From assembly GCA_003952965.2 (NCBI GenBank), contig CM025854.1, forward strand, positions 14,238,690 through 14,302,689: a stretch of 64,000 bases of DNA. The letters run 5' to 3'. Within the stretch, counting starts at the first letter, position 1. Every line of letters begins with the position of its first letter. Below, one piece after another: positions 33,335 to 44,453 of this stretch. The stretch comes from Morella rubra. Its lineage: Eukaryota > Streptophyta > Magnoliopsida > Fagales > Myricaceae. The notes under the pieces were generated by a model. It was given only the letters and a program-made list of their open reading frames with translations, did not search any database and was not told the DNA's origin. The translations under genes and the position numbers were made by a program.

Positions 33335-34097
33335 AAATGTTGATCAGTAATTTAGTTTAGTTAGCTGTGTATAATAATAATATTTTTTTTAGGCTAACTT
33401 GCTTTTAAATAATTTACTGATGATTTTGAGAATTTTTGATAATACAGTAAGATTTCAATAAAATATACTATTTTTTCTATGACTAAATTGTGAAACTTAG
33501 TTCGCATGTAGTTTGCTTGCAGTTTAGAAATTCATGAGATAATGGTGGAAAGTGTTCATAATAGGCAGAGGGGTCAGTGATTTAATGCATTTTTTAAAAG
33601 TAATGGCAGGGGAAACGCTGAGATCTGGACTTCCCGAGATGACTAGGGATAAACCCTATAAGACAGGGGAGACGGGATGACCAGGGATAACCCCTGTAAG
33701 ATAGGGGAGATCTGGACTGCCTAGGATGACCGGGGATAAGCCCTGTAAGATAGGGGAGACCAGTTTGCTTGTATGCTCTGGATGACCGAGGGCAGGACTG
33801 GCAGGCTCGGCATACCCGGCTAATCTCCAGGAAATCACTAACTCGGGATGCCCTGTATGCCTGGGGTATTTTTGGTAAAGGCGGCGCCCCAAGTCTTATA
33901 TTGTTTATTTTAAACGTCTTAAAGCCCATGTACCATATTACCCCCACTTAATTTTACCCAAGCCTCCACTCATTTTCTACCAGATGTTCTTCTCTCCTTC
34001 TCTACTCTTAATTTGTGCCGCCCAACACTTTCCCACTACACCTGTATTCTAGTTTGCAGCATATTGTTGTTTAATCATCCTTTAAGGATGCACAAAG
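33335..34097 (+). other. non-coding spacer of SIRE-like element
   Basis: Between pol and the env-like ORF. It holds a GC-rich tandem repeat (33620-33762) and then T/C-rich sequence. No coding frame recognised. Confidence 0.6.
33620..33762. repeat. about 3 tandem units of 40-50 bp
   Basis: Units share GATGACYRGGGATAA, CCCTGTAAGATAGGGGAGA and, in two, TCTGGACT. They lie inside the SIRE-like spacer. A 117-codon minus-strand frame over them is a repeat artefact. Confidence 0.75.
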
Positions 34098-34703
34098 GTA
34101 AAGATTCTTGACTTATTCTACCTTGCCTCTACATTCTACATGACTTCTTGACTATTAGTTGGCCATTTGGCCATGTGGTCCCCTATGTGGGTTCGGTACT
34201 TATGTTCTTAGATCTGAATGTTTGTGCTTAAAATATGTCTAATATTCATTATGGGTTTTGTTTTCAAAGTGTGTTTAAAGCTGATTTTCAAACACCCACT
34301 ATGATTGGCTCATTGCTTTCACCAAATCTATCTCTTATTCAAAATCTAGGGTTTATCAAAATTTTTCCCCTTTTACGAAAAATTGGTAATATGTCTTGTA
34401 CTCCTCGTATAATCTTTCCTCCTTTGTTAAGAACTAGAGAGATTAGTTGACTCTATCATTATCTTGCTTAGTTGACTTGAGTTTGTAAAACATTTTCGAT
34501 TATTGGAAGATATGGATATGGGTATCTCATTCTATGTCACTTCTGCTATCCTAATCTCTATAGAAACTTACATGATATTTGGGATAGCTTGAGCTCATAG
34601 AATTGCAAATAGTGTTTCTTTGTGGTATGTATTTAGGCTGATTGTACATAACTGTTTCTACGTCAATAAATATTAGTCAATACTAAACAATCTGTTTTTG
34701 TAG
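34098..34703 (+). promoter_or_regulatory. intron-like leader before env-like ORF
   Basis: AAAG/GTAAAG at 34094-34103 is a good plant 5' splice site. TCTGTTTTTGTAG ends at 34703, immediately before the ATG of the env-like ORF, and is a good 3' splice site. The 606 bp between are AT/T-rich and non-coding. Splicing would place the env-like ATG close behind the upstream leader. This is inferred from consensus only. Confidence 0.4.
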
Positions 34704-36019
34704 ATGGTACGCCTTAAGCGAGTTGCAGCCAAACAAGCAGAAAATCACTATGGCATGTCCAAACAGCCTGCATCCACTAAACCTCCAAAGAAAAGGACTG
34801 AGGCGTCTTCCAGTGCACCACCTCCTCCCAAAAGGTTTACCAGACAAGCGTCTGGAAAGGCACCACAGACACCTGACCCACCACAGATTTTGATAGCAAC
34901 CGATTCCTCAATGCAAACGCAGAGGAACTCTTCACGAGAAGATTTGCTCCTAAATTATTAATCATTGAACGAGAGGTTAGACTGGCCGAACTCACTAAGC
35001 TCCATGCTGCCGAGCGATTTACTGTTAGAGGTTGGGAATCTTTGATCACTCACATCATGCCTCCAGCTATTTCTGTGATTCATGAATTTTACTCAAATAT
35101 TCATAATGTTTGTGATTCTACTTCCTTCACAGTATATTTTCGAGGTCAATCCATAGACGTCGACCCTAATATCCTAGCTAACTGTTTAGGCATTCCAAGA
35201 GCACATAAACCCACATATCCTTACTCAGCAAGAACTCGACCTTCTAACACTGTTATTGCCAACTTTCTTGCTCAAAAACAATTCACCTTTAAGGCAAAAG
35301 AGTTTAGTTCTAAACTCTTCACTTCTGAGCATTTGATTTTAAGTAGGATTATCTCAACCAATATTTTTCCTACTAGACATCTTTCTGCACTCTCCTTTGA
35401 ACGAATGTGTTTTTTGTATGCCTTTTTGATAAATGACCGGATTGATTTACCTGCCCATATTTGTGCACATATGGTCAAGGTGTTTCATTCTAAGTCTACT
35501 ACCAATCGCCTTCCATATTGTAGCTTGATCATGAAATTGTTGGCAGCTCATTTCATTTTTATTCCTCAAAATGAAATACGTGAGAAAGTCCAAAATGTAG
35601 GCAAACATACTCTAAGTCAGAGTAAATCTCACAAAGGTCACTCCAAAACCTTTCCCTCCTCTGATCCGAGTCGTGGACCTATGCACTCTGATATTACATA
35701 TCTAGTTGAGGCCACCAAACTCCTGACCGAACGGTCTACTTCCTCCGCATCTGTTCAGTCCACTCTTCTTGCTAATCAGGAAGTGTTTAAACTGGATTTG
35801 GCTAAGTTAGTAGCTGATGTTGCCTTGATTCGCAAGCAGTTATGATTGGATGATGCTTCCAATAGTGCTCCTCCTCCTGAGGAAGACATGGAAGATGTTG
35901 AGGAAGAGGATGTCAGGGTAGAGGATGACCCAGCTGCCGATGATGTTGACGAGGGTGATGATGAGGTGGAAGGTGACGAAGATGACGGTTATGCCACCGC
36001 CACCTCTGATGATGAATAG
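34704..36019 (+). pseudogene. envelope-like ORF of SIRE-type element, frameshifted
   Basis: ATG at 34704 starts MVRLKRVAAKQAENHYGMSK, followed by a basic Pro/Ser-rich region (PPKKRTEASSSAPPPPKRF). A frameshift near 34900-34920 leads to LLIIEREVRLAELTKLHAAE and RFTVRGWESLITHIMPPA. Then comes VIHEFYSNIHNV and SIDVDPNILANCLGIPRA, the order of the plant transposon domain found in SIRE/Maximus third ORFs. The frame continues to an in-frame TGA (35843-35845). The same frame then reads a 57-residue acidic tail (EEDMEDVEEEDVRVEDDP) to TAG at 36019. These ORFs are called envelope-like by position; I see no clear signal peptide or transmembrane segment here, so a membrane role is not supported. Confidence 0.8.
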
Positions 36020-36580
36020 TTTCTTTGGCTCCTTCTTGACAAAGGGGGAGTAGTAGAATTTGGTTGACGTGCTTTCATTTGCTTTTGTCATTTGCTTTTG
36101 CTTTCGAAACTGATGTTTAAAGCAGTATTTCGTTCATTTTTGTTTTGCAAACTTATGAACTTAGTTGTTGGTTTTATTGCTATCACGTATCTTTATGTCT
36201 GTTATTTGACTGATGGACAAGTTTGTTGCTGTTATTTGTGCCTTGATAATGTGTTATTGGTTATGTCAAATTAAGGGGAGCCGAAATTGCTCAACTCAGG
36301 GGGAGATTCATATTTTCTCTGATACTAATGATATTGCAAGTGTTAATCATACTTATTGTTTCTTTATCTTAACAGTAAAACTAATATTTTTTGTGAGTTA
36401 TTTGGTTGTTGTTGAGATTGTCATCTGCAGGTTGATAAATCTCAGGAATTGTGTTTAAGCCTTTTTGTAGAATAGGTTTTGTGTCTTTTTGTAAATAAGT
36501 TCTGTGGTGGTGATCAGCAGAACTTATGTCTTAGGTTTTTGGGTTGTGTTGTCATGAAGTTCGCCAAAGGGGGAGATTGT
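36020..36580 (+). other. 3' non-coding region with repeated polypurine-like motifs
   Basis: AAAGGGGGAG occurs near 36042 and 36568, and CAGGGGGAGATTC near 36298. The last one, CCAAAGGGGGAGATTG, ends just before the 3' LTR and should be the functional polypurine tract. Confidence 0.8.
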
Positions 36581-37511
36581 TAATGTACTTTAGTTGGCAT
36601 ATAGACTTCATGATGAGTTGAACTCTAAGTTTGATCTAAGTTCATTCATAGTTTGATCAAGACTCACGAAAGGCAGTTACAACGTTTTGACAGGAAGCGC
36701 GCAAGAAGCAAGATTACTAGAATATTCGTGAGAAGACTTCCACTCGGACCTCTAGAATATAAAAGTGGTTTTTCGTCTCACATCCAAGACGTCCAGATGA
36801 TTGCTTGAGTGATTGCTGGAGAGAAAGCCTTGTTTACCAAAAGCCTTAATTCTATGTACATTCTCTGAAAAAGTTTCTGTAGTTTGCTGTGAGTAAACTA
36901 AGATTGAACCCAAGTGTGAATAAATCAGCGTGGCTGTGAAAGATCAGTGTTTCAGAATCAAAATCTTCAACTGGAAGAGGAGTTCCTCGTTCCCTGCATG
37001 AAGGCAGATCTGGAAGTTGGATTCCAGGTAAGGTAACTGTGTATTAGACTAGCAAACAGGGTTTGGGTAGCCTATAAGATCACTGTGTACTGAAGTTGAA
37101 GATTATAGTGGATTCGAACAGCTGGCCTTCAGGCCAGAGAGTTTTTTCCCTCTTGAAAGAATTATTTCAAGTGAGTTTTCTCTTCGTAAACAAATTTTGG
37201 TGTCTCTATTCTGATTTTGTTTATATTGAATAACTTACTGTTATTAGGATTAGTTATTGCTTTAGTTTCTTCAATTGATAAAGAACGTAAGAAGTAATAT
37301 TTGGCTGATTGAATATACTGCTGTACAGTGTCCGTAGTTGGTTAATTCCTCTGCATGTTATTTTGTTGATTTGGTTTTTTTTGAAATTACTGACTGTGCT
37401 TGTGAAGAGTGTGCAGTAATTAAGTGGTTATAGAATTCAAGAAAAAAGTGAACTTATTCAACCCCCCTTCTAGGTTCGGCAAAGCTGTTGAGTCTTAAAC
37501 CATCCACTTCA
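36581..37511 (+). repeat. 3' LTR of SIRE-like copia
   Basis: Begins TAATGTACTTTAGTTGG and ends CCATCCACTTCA. It matches 28034-28961 along its full length with scattered substitutions. Confidence 0.88.
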
Positions 37512-40500
37512 GTTTGATGTTGATTTCCCGTCCATCTCTGAGTTGCAGATTTCTATGCAGCTTAGTGATCGTCTTGATGAATTGCGGAAGAGAGAAGAGA
37601 TTCTGTGGCACCATAAATCTCGGGTAGATTGGCTTGTTTCCAGTGATTTACACACCAAGTATTTTCATGCCTCTTTAGTGATCAGACGGAGTCGAAATTC
37701 TATTGTTAGGCTGAAAGATGATAATCAGGAATGGGTTGCTATTGGTACGACTATTGGGGCTACTCTTCTTCAGTTCTTTTGAGATTTGTGTACCTGCTCT
37801 GGTCCTTCTTTCCCTGATGACTTGGAAGGTCTCATTCAGCCGTGTATCTCAGCCGAGGACAATGTTCTGCTGTGTTCTGTTCCTTCTCCGGAGGACGTGT
37901 TTGCTGTCCTTAAATCTATGCATCCGTCTAAGGCTCTTGGGCCCGACGGTATGACTGCTCGTTTTTATTTAGCTTGCTGGCATATATTGGTTCTGATGTT
38001 GTAGTATCGGTGCAAGATTTATTTTCTTCGGGAATGCTTCTTCCCGAATTTCATCGAACCAATATTGTCCTCCTCCCTAAGAGCAAGAATCCAACGTCTG
38101 CCTCTATGTTTAGGCCTTTTAGTCTCTGCAACATGATTTATAAATTGATTGCCAAACTCTTGGCTGATTGGTTGAAGCCCCTGCTGCATAAGTTGGTTTC
38201 TCCATTTCAAATGGCTTTCATTCCAGGTTGTCAGCTTTAAGATAATTACATCGTCGCCGCTAAGTTGTTTCACAGCATAGCGCATAAAAGAGGTTGTCAG
38301 GGCTGGTTGGCTATCAAGGGGGATATACAAAAAGCATACGATAGGGTCGAATGGAATTTTCTGTTGGCAGTGTTAAGGAATTTTAGTTTTGATGCTCGTT
38401 GGGTTGGTTTGATATCTCAATGCAACTTGTCTGTGGAGTTTTCCATTTTATTAAATGGTTCTCCTTTTGGTCACTTTCCAGCATCTCGTGGTCTTCAGCA
38501 AGGAGATCCGCTCTCCCCGTTCCTCTTCATTCTTGTTTTTGAGGTGCTGTCTCACATCCTTCTTCGTGTGGAAGGGGAGGGTTCCATCGGTGGTCTTCAA
38601 CTTAATAATTCTGCTCCAAAGATTTCTCATCTGCTTATGCAGATGACTTATTGCTGTTCGGTAAAGCCTCTCGGGTTGAAGCTCTTAATCTCAATGCATG
38701 TTTGGAGAAATATTTGTTGTGGTCGGGGCAGTTCCTTAACAGGGAGAAGTCCTCAATTCATTTTAGAAAAAATATCTCGCCGCAACATGCTTCTTCTGTG
38801 GCTCAGCTTCTTAATTTGCGGCGGCTCCCTTCTAAAGCTAAACATTTGAGATTGTCGTTGATTCTTCCATGGTCGGTTTCTCATGCGTTGGCAAATTTGA
38901 AAGATCGCGTTTTGTTGAAGATTTCTAGGTGGAAAGCGAAGCTTCTTTCTCAAGCCGGGCGTACGTCTCTCCTTGCCACTGTAGATTCATCTCTGCCGTC
39001 TTATGGTATGAGTTCTCTTGTTTTTCCGATTGGTTGGTGTCGGAATGTCGAAAGGGAGTCTAAGAATTTCTGGTGGGGTTTTTTCCCGGTTAAGTCTCGT
39101 AATTTATCGCTGAAATCTTGGGAGTCTATTTGTCGTCCTAAGCTGGTTGGTGGCCTAAGGCTTCGTCTTGGAATTTGTTCTGGAATTTGTTCTCAGATTC
39201 AGATTCAATTTGGATTCAGCTGTGTAAGGCGAAGTGTCTTTGCGGGTCATTGCTTGCAGACCACTCCCCCCTCGGTTGGCTCCTTGATTTTGGATGCAGG
39301 TTGTTCTTCACCTTCCATTTCTCTCCTTGGGTTGTCGTCTTTTAGGTGATGGAGTATCCACTCCAATATGGTTTGATCCTTAGGTTCCAGCTCTCTTGGA
39401 TTGTAGACCCCTCCCTCAGTTGCAGTCCACGGATGTCACCTCCTCTGTGATTGTATCTTCCCTTGTTTGCCCATTGTCTTGCTCTTGGAATAGAGCTGTT
39501 GTTTGTGATTTGTTTGAGCCGAGGTCTACTAGTGCTATCTTTAGTATTTCTCTCCCTCATCTTGCTTTACCTGATAAATGGATTTGGTCGTTGGAGAGCT
39601 CTAGTTCTTTCTCGGTGAAGTCTTTGTTTTGGGCCTTGACTCCTAGGTTTGATTTGGTGGTCCTTGGTTTGGATGAATCTGACTGGAAGCGTCTTTGGAG
39701 TTTAAAGTTGCACGCTCGTCTGAAGCTGCTTCTTTGGAAAGTTTCATGGAATATTTTACCTACTAGAGCTCGGTTAGCTTCGGCCCTGCATTTCAGCGTG
39801 GAGGATGACCTTCTTTGTCCCCTTTGTGGCTACTTTGAGGAATCTTTCCACCATCTATTTTTGGTTTGCTCTTTCAGTCGCATTGCTTGGATGGAATCTC
39901 GTTGGAGATCGAACCTTCTTCCCTTTGCTGATATTTCTTTATCATCTTGGATACTGATGATCCTTCAGCCAGCTTTGCTCCTGGATATCCTTGTGGCTGA
40001 CGTGCATGATTTTCAGTTGTTTGTCGTGATTTCAATGGACTTGGTTTGGGCTAACCACAACAAGATTGTTCATGGCTCTCGTTCTTTGGATCCTGTGCAG
40101 TTGGCTCTTCAGATCTCAGCCTCTTCCCGTAAGCACTGGGTTGCATGTCTTACTCGGTCGCAGTCTTCCCTGAATGCCATTTGGTCACCTCCTCCCTTGG
40201 GGTAGGTGAAGATTAATGTTGATGGTGCAATTTGTCCTTCTGGTTATTCTGTTGCCTGTGTTTGTCGAGACTTGCGGGTGGCTATTTTGGGTGGTTCTAT
40301 GTCCCACGACGTTTCTGTGGATCCGGTGATGGGTGCAGCTAGAGGGGTTGTTTTGGGCTTGCAGATTGCTGTTGACTTGGGGTCTTTCTTTGGTTATTGT
40401 TGAAGGTGATTCTACAATTTTCATTGATGCTTTATAGAGTCCTCAGGCGCCCTGCCCTTGGGTGATTTCGAATGACATTTGAAATTCTTGGCGTTTGATT

Positions 40501-40771
40501 TCGGTTCTTCGGGATTGTAGTTGTTTTTCTATCCCGTGTAGTGCAAATTCCCTTGCGCACGATTTGGTTCGTTGGGTTGCTTCTTCTTCTGTTGAAGGGA
40601 GCTTGTCCCCGTCTCATGAGCTGCTCTCCAATTTCCCCTGGGTGTACGCTGGCTTCGATCCTCCCTGATTGGGGTGTTGTTGTTTTGTGTTTTTTTTCCT
40701 TTTTTTCTGTTGGTTCTACAAACTTTATTCCTGAGTAATGAAGTTCCTTGTTATGCTAAAAAGAAAAAAAA
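37512..40771 (+). pseudogene. LINE ORF2, RT, zinc-binding region and RNase H
   Basis: Linker ELRKREEILWHHKSRVDWL leads into RT: VLLPKSKNPTSASMFRPFSL, KLLADWLKPLL, then a stop, KGDIQKAYDRVEWNFL, RGLQQGDPLSPFLFIL, and YADD at 38636-38647 (shifted by one base from the preceding frame). The thumb region follows (GRTSLLATVDSSLPSYGMSS). A zinc-binding RT-associated block lies at about 39690-39870 (LHARLKLLLWKVSWNILPTR, CPLCGYFEESFHHLFLVC). RNase H starts VKINVDGAICPSG (about 40208), with VIVEGDST after a frameshift, and ends near 40660. A short A-rich tail ends at 40771. Several stops and shifts make it inactive. RNase H on ORF2 marks a plant L1 subgroup. Confidence 0.88.
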
Positions 40772-40788
40772 ATTAATCGTACATATAA

Positions 40789-41391
40789 TATAAATTGTTG
40801 ACGAAGTGGAAAACTAAATAAGAAACTCTTTCTAAAGAATAACCACTCTAGGCCTTTGAGCCAACAAAGTTCACTATCAAGATTTCACATACTATTGACG
40901 ATCTTGAATTAACAAAAGCTTTAAACCTTCAAGAACCTACATAATAACCGTCTAAGTAATGCTGGACAAAGCAGATTTCAAGAACTCTAAAAAAAAAAAC
41001 TTCAAAATCGGAATTTTTCTTCAAGCAAACTTTGCTTCTTCGAACTCACTGGAACTCTAACGTTCAACCAGCCCTTCAGAACTTTGAGGGTTCTAATTAT
41101 GTAGTTGATTCGGTAATTAATTTTTTGATTATTTCTCATAGAAAATGATTTACACAATTTTTGATTCAAAGTAGAGATTTCAAATGTAATCTCTCTTGAA
41201 AGCTTCTCTAATCTCAAATGGGGGTTATTAGAAATAACTAATCTCCAAATCGATGGAGACCAAACTCATTGCAGTTGATGACTTACATGGAGACCTACTT
41301 ACGCTAGTTTCTATCAAAGGAGAAAAGGAAATTGATAAATGGATGGGGAAATATTAATTCATGTATATGTAACCGAAGTTCGTCTTGATTT
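40789..41391. other. right flank of LINE, possible old copia DNA
   Basis: AT-rich, with an A-run at 40989-40999. The left flank of the LINE carries copia RNase H remnants, so this may be the rest of that older element, but I see no motif that proves it. Confidence 0.35.
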
Positions 41392-41886
41392 TAGGGGTGG
41401 GCAAATTTACCGTGGGTATCGAAATTATGGTTCCGGTTTCTGCATCTGGCCACCGACTACCATCGGGAATCGGAGTAGGAGGTGGTAAGCCATAGGCGGA
41501 ACTGGTAATTCGGCCAAAATTGTGCAAAATTTCGATACTGGTTATTTTTTTTTTAATAACCAAAATGCACAGTTTTGGACTATACGAAAATTGTGTGTTT
41601 TGGTCTAGTGTTTTTTCAAACCCCCCGTTTAACCTCCCCCCCCCCGGGGGCGGAATTTCTCTCTTCTCTCGCCTCTCTTTGTGTCACCTCTCTCTTCTCT
41701 TCTCTTGTCTCTCTCCGTCACTCAGTTCTCACCCTCTCTTGCTTAGTTTTTTTTAGCCCACATCTATTTTCCCAAAATTCCAGGATCCGTTATCGGGATT
41801 GCTGGACCGGAACCAGATGCATCCAGTTCTTAATGGTACAGGAGATTTCGGCTCCCGTAGTACCGTTACCCACCCCTGCTTGATTT
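41384..41886. mobile_element. hAT-type non-autonomous element with perfect 8-bp TSD
   Basis: CTTGATTT occurs at 41384-41391 and 41879-41886. Between them the element runs TAGGGGTGGGCAAA...TTACCCACCCCTG (41392-41878, 487 bp), with hAT-type inverted ends. Subterminal GGTTCCGGTTTCTGC and GGACCGGAACCAGATGC are further inverted blocks. The middle has a C-run and a CT-rich tract. No coding capacity; open frames through the CT tract are chance. Confidence 0.9.
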
Positions 41887-42102
41887 AATCCAAGATTTTT
41901 TCCGCTCATTGTTTTCAAATAATGTCTTTCTCCAATATTTGGCTGGTTTTGCATCTTAAATGCTTATCTATGTTGGAGCAGTAACAAGAAGAGTGGAGAG
42001 AATTTTGACCTCAGAGTGGCATCAGTACAATCAAACTGTCTTTTGAATTTCCAAGCCAAGTCACTATTTAATCGATTTTTTTTCCCCGAAGAAACATCAT
42101 AA

Positions 42103-42421
42103 TAGACCCTGGAGAAAATTAAATTGGAGTCTATAACTTCTAAAATTTGTCTAACTAGACCACATAAGTTTTAAACTACATTTTAGTTGTTAAATGAGAC
42201 AAAAAGTCATGTGGTTTGACCAAAATGTCCCTCCAAATAAAAATTATAAAAATATATAAAACTGAATATAATTTATATATTTTATTTAGAAAATATTACT
42301 TTTTAAAATTTTTTTTTCAATGTTTTTAGAATTTTGTCTTAGAGGGACATTTCGGTCATTTTTTGTGTAGTTTAACGGTCGATTGTTGATGTTTTTACAA
42401 AACTTACAAGATGTAATCTAT
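42103..42421. repeat. inverted-repeat element, probable MITE
   Basis: CCAAAATGTCCCTCC (about 42220) and GAGGGACATTTCGG (about 42342) are inverted copies about 110 bp apart. Outer parts also pair loosely (TAAGTTTTAAACTAC with GTAGTTTAACGGT; ends TAGA and TCTA). The AT-rich centre would form a loop. Family and exact ends are uncertain. Confidence 0.45.
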
Positions 42422-44453
42422 ACAAAGTGGACCGACATCCTTTGCATCGGGGTGGTATGTGGGTAGTGAAGTTCCTGCTTGGTCAGAGTTTCGATCATTG
42501 GTAGAGGGAGAAGAAGAGAGAGAAAAAAATCAAGACAAAGTGGAAGTTGACATTATTTCCAAATGAGTCAATTGATTAAGTTATATATATATCATTTCGG
42601 CCACGCCAGTTTGCTATTCTGAAATTTTCATGGCTAGTTTGTTATGGCTAGCTCTTAGCATGTGGCGAATAATGCCTTTCTATACAGAACAGCGGAGGCT
42701 AGCTGGAGCATTAATTTTCTTTTTGGTTGATTCTCTTTGGTAAGAACAATGTGGATTATGTGGTCTAAAAGAAATATCCTACTAATTATCCTCCTTTTGT
42801 TACATGTAGGGCGGCACAAAATCAGACTGCAGATCGAATCAGACCATAAAATTGGATCGAACTGGACCAGTTTTGTGGTCTCAATAATATAAATTCGGAC
42901 CGGATTAAAAAACCGGTTATATCCGGTTTGGTCCAGTCCAGATCTTTTGAGATTCAGTTTGGACCGAACCGGACCGAATTTATTAAATATAAATAATAAT
43001 TTTTTAAAAAATTTTTTTAATTCAATTTTACAAACAAAAGTCAATAGACTCAATACAGATAGTTTTGCTTTAAGCCTTTCACCGTTTCACCCCCCTAAGC
43101 CCTTTCCCGATCCCTCTTCCCTCTTGCCTCTGCCCTTTTGAACCCCCGTCCCCGAGCGCAGAACCAGCCCTAGGCTCCAACGCAGCCACCACCCAACAGT
43201 GAGTGTAGAACCCCCAAGCGGTCAACTCCCACTCCCAGTGCAAAAAGCCAAAAGCCCAGAACCACCACTCCCCAGCGCCAGCGCAGGACCCCCAACGCAG
43301 AACTCCTAGTGGCACTGTTCTTCCCCCATGGCCACCACAGAGGCACAAGCAGTAGCCTAGGGTGGCAGGGCCCCAACGACAAGGGATCTCCTCTCCCCAG
43401 TCGTCTTATGATTCTTGAGATTTGTGTACGTAATTGACTAATTGTAGATTTGTAACATTGCTTTGCCCTGACCCTCAATAGTCAATCCTCATATGATAAA
43501 AATTTGTGTATGTACCCATCCAATACACTCCTATTATGTATACTTGAGGGTACTCTCTCAGTACAACATGCGTATTAATTAACCTTTTGGGGTCGTATTT
43601 CAGATTTTTTGGGCAAATTTTCTACTTCTGATCACCTAATAACAACACCCAACTTTGAGGTTTTCTATGAAGATCTATGTGTGTGTGTGGGTGTGTGTGA
43701 GGCTGAGGTGTAACCTGTAATGACATGATCAAGTGGGTAGTAGTATCAAGTATGTATGCTCGAGGGTTATTCATTGAACTCTTTTATCCTATATTATTTT
43801 AGGTTCTCTATAATTATTAATTTCCATTCATTATATTATGTTCAATGGTGAATTTTGTCACTTGTTAGATCTGGAGAGAAAAGAAACAAAAAAAAAAAAG
43901 GCACTTTCCACTTGCCAGTTGCCATTCGGCATTCATGTATATCTAATTGTCTATGAATTTTGACACAACACATGTATGTCTTAGGCCTATGGAAAATGTT
44001 TGTCCAAAAAGATTGCAACTTGCAAGTAGCGGGTAAACCTAGCTACCCAATACCAACACCCATAAAAAAAAAAAAAGATTTAAAGGGTCCAAATTACATG
44101 GAATGTGGTTGCTAGAGATTTTAATACCACTTTGTTCCTTTAATTGTCAAAAGCATTCTAAAGTCAGTTGATCAACAATTATACTTTTAAGTTGCAAATT
44201 AACGTCTATGTACGATGTTAAGGTCTAGGGAAATTCAAATCCAATTAACTAGACTTGGTCCTCTTTGAAATTTCCTAGCTTGGTGCTAACAAGATTCATT
44301 CTTGTACTTATGATTGAGCTACTCTTAATGTTTCATTTTGAATAAAGTCTTATTCTACTTTGAATCCTCTGTTTAAGGTAAATCCTTAATTATTTTATCG
44401 TATACTTTCTCTAAATGCTGAGATTTATGTATCCTTGTAGGCTTGTAGACATT

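Larger units (their letters stand above)
28030..37515 (+). mobile_element. Ty1/copia element, SIRE/Maximus-like, with env-like ORF, in LINE ORF2
   Basis: LTRs of about 930 bp (28034-28961 and 36581-37511) share TAATGTACTTTAG at the start and CATCCACTTCA at the end. GTTT flanks both sides (28030-28033, 37512-37515), and LINE sequence resumes after it. The 9.5-kb length, long LTRs, gag-pol in copia order and a third ORF between pol and the 3' LTR match the SIRE/Maximus lineage. By eye the LTRs differ at roughly 40 positions, about 4%, so this insertion is older than the Tork-like one. The coding region has stops, frameshifts, an integrase deletion and a 458-bp tandem duplication. Confidence 0.9.
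19801..40788 (+). mobile_element. full-length L1-type LINE, split by two copia insertions
   Basis: The target duplication ATTAATCATACATATAA (19801-19817) and ATTAATCGTACATATAA (40772-40788) bounds the element, with one mismatch in 17. The right copy directly follows a short A-rich tail (40760-40771), as expected for target-primed reverse transcription. LINE sequence occupies 19818-20479, about 25839-28033 and about 37516-40771, roughly 6.1 kb in total. ORF1 has a DUF4283-like domain and a CCHC knuckle. ORF2 has AP endonuclease, reverse transcriptase, a zinc-binding RT region and RNase H. All parts carry stops or frameshifts. The copia elements at 20480-25828 and 28034-37511 landed later. Confidence 0.9.

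Noticed and set aside
33594-33947. 117-codon minus-strand frame rich in Ser, Arg and Pro
   Set aside because: It is a reading of the tandem repeat in the SIRE-like spacer.
28034-37511. Reading the SIRE-like element as an integrated virus
   Set aside because: Copia gene order, tRNA primer site and LTR structure place it with SIRE/Maximus retrotransposons, and the third ORF shows no membrane features I can support.
43079-43478. GC-rich minus-strand frames of about 90-100 codons in the hAT 5' region
   Set aside because: Low-complexity CCC/GGG-rich DNA in the probable transposase leader, with overlapping frames and no motif.
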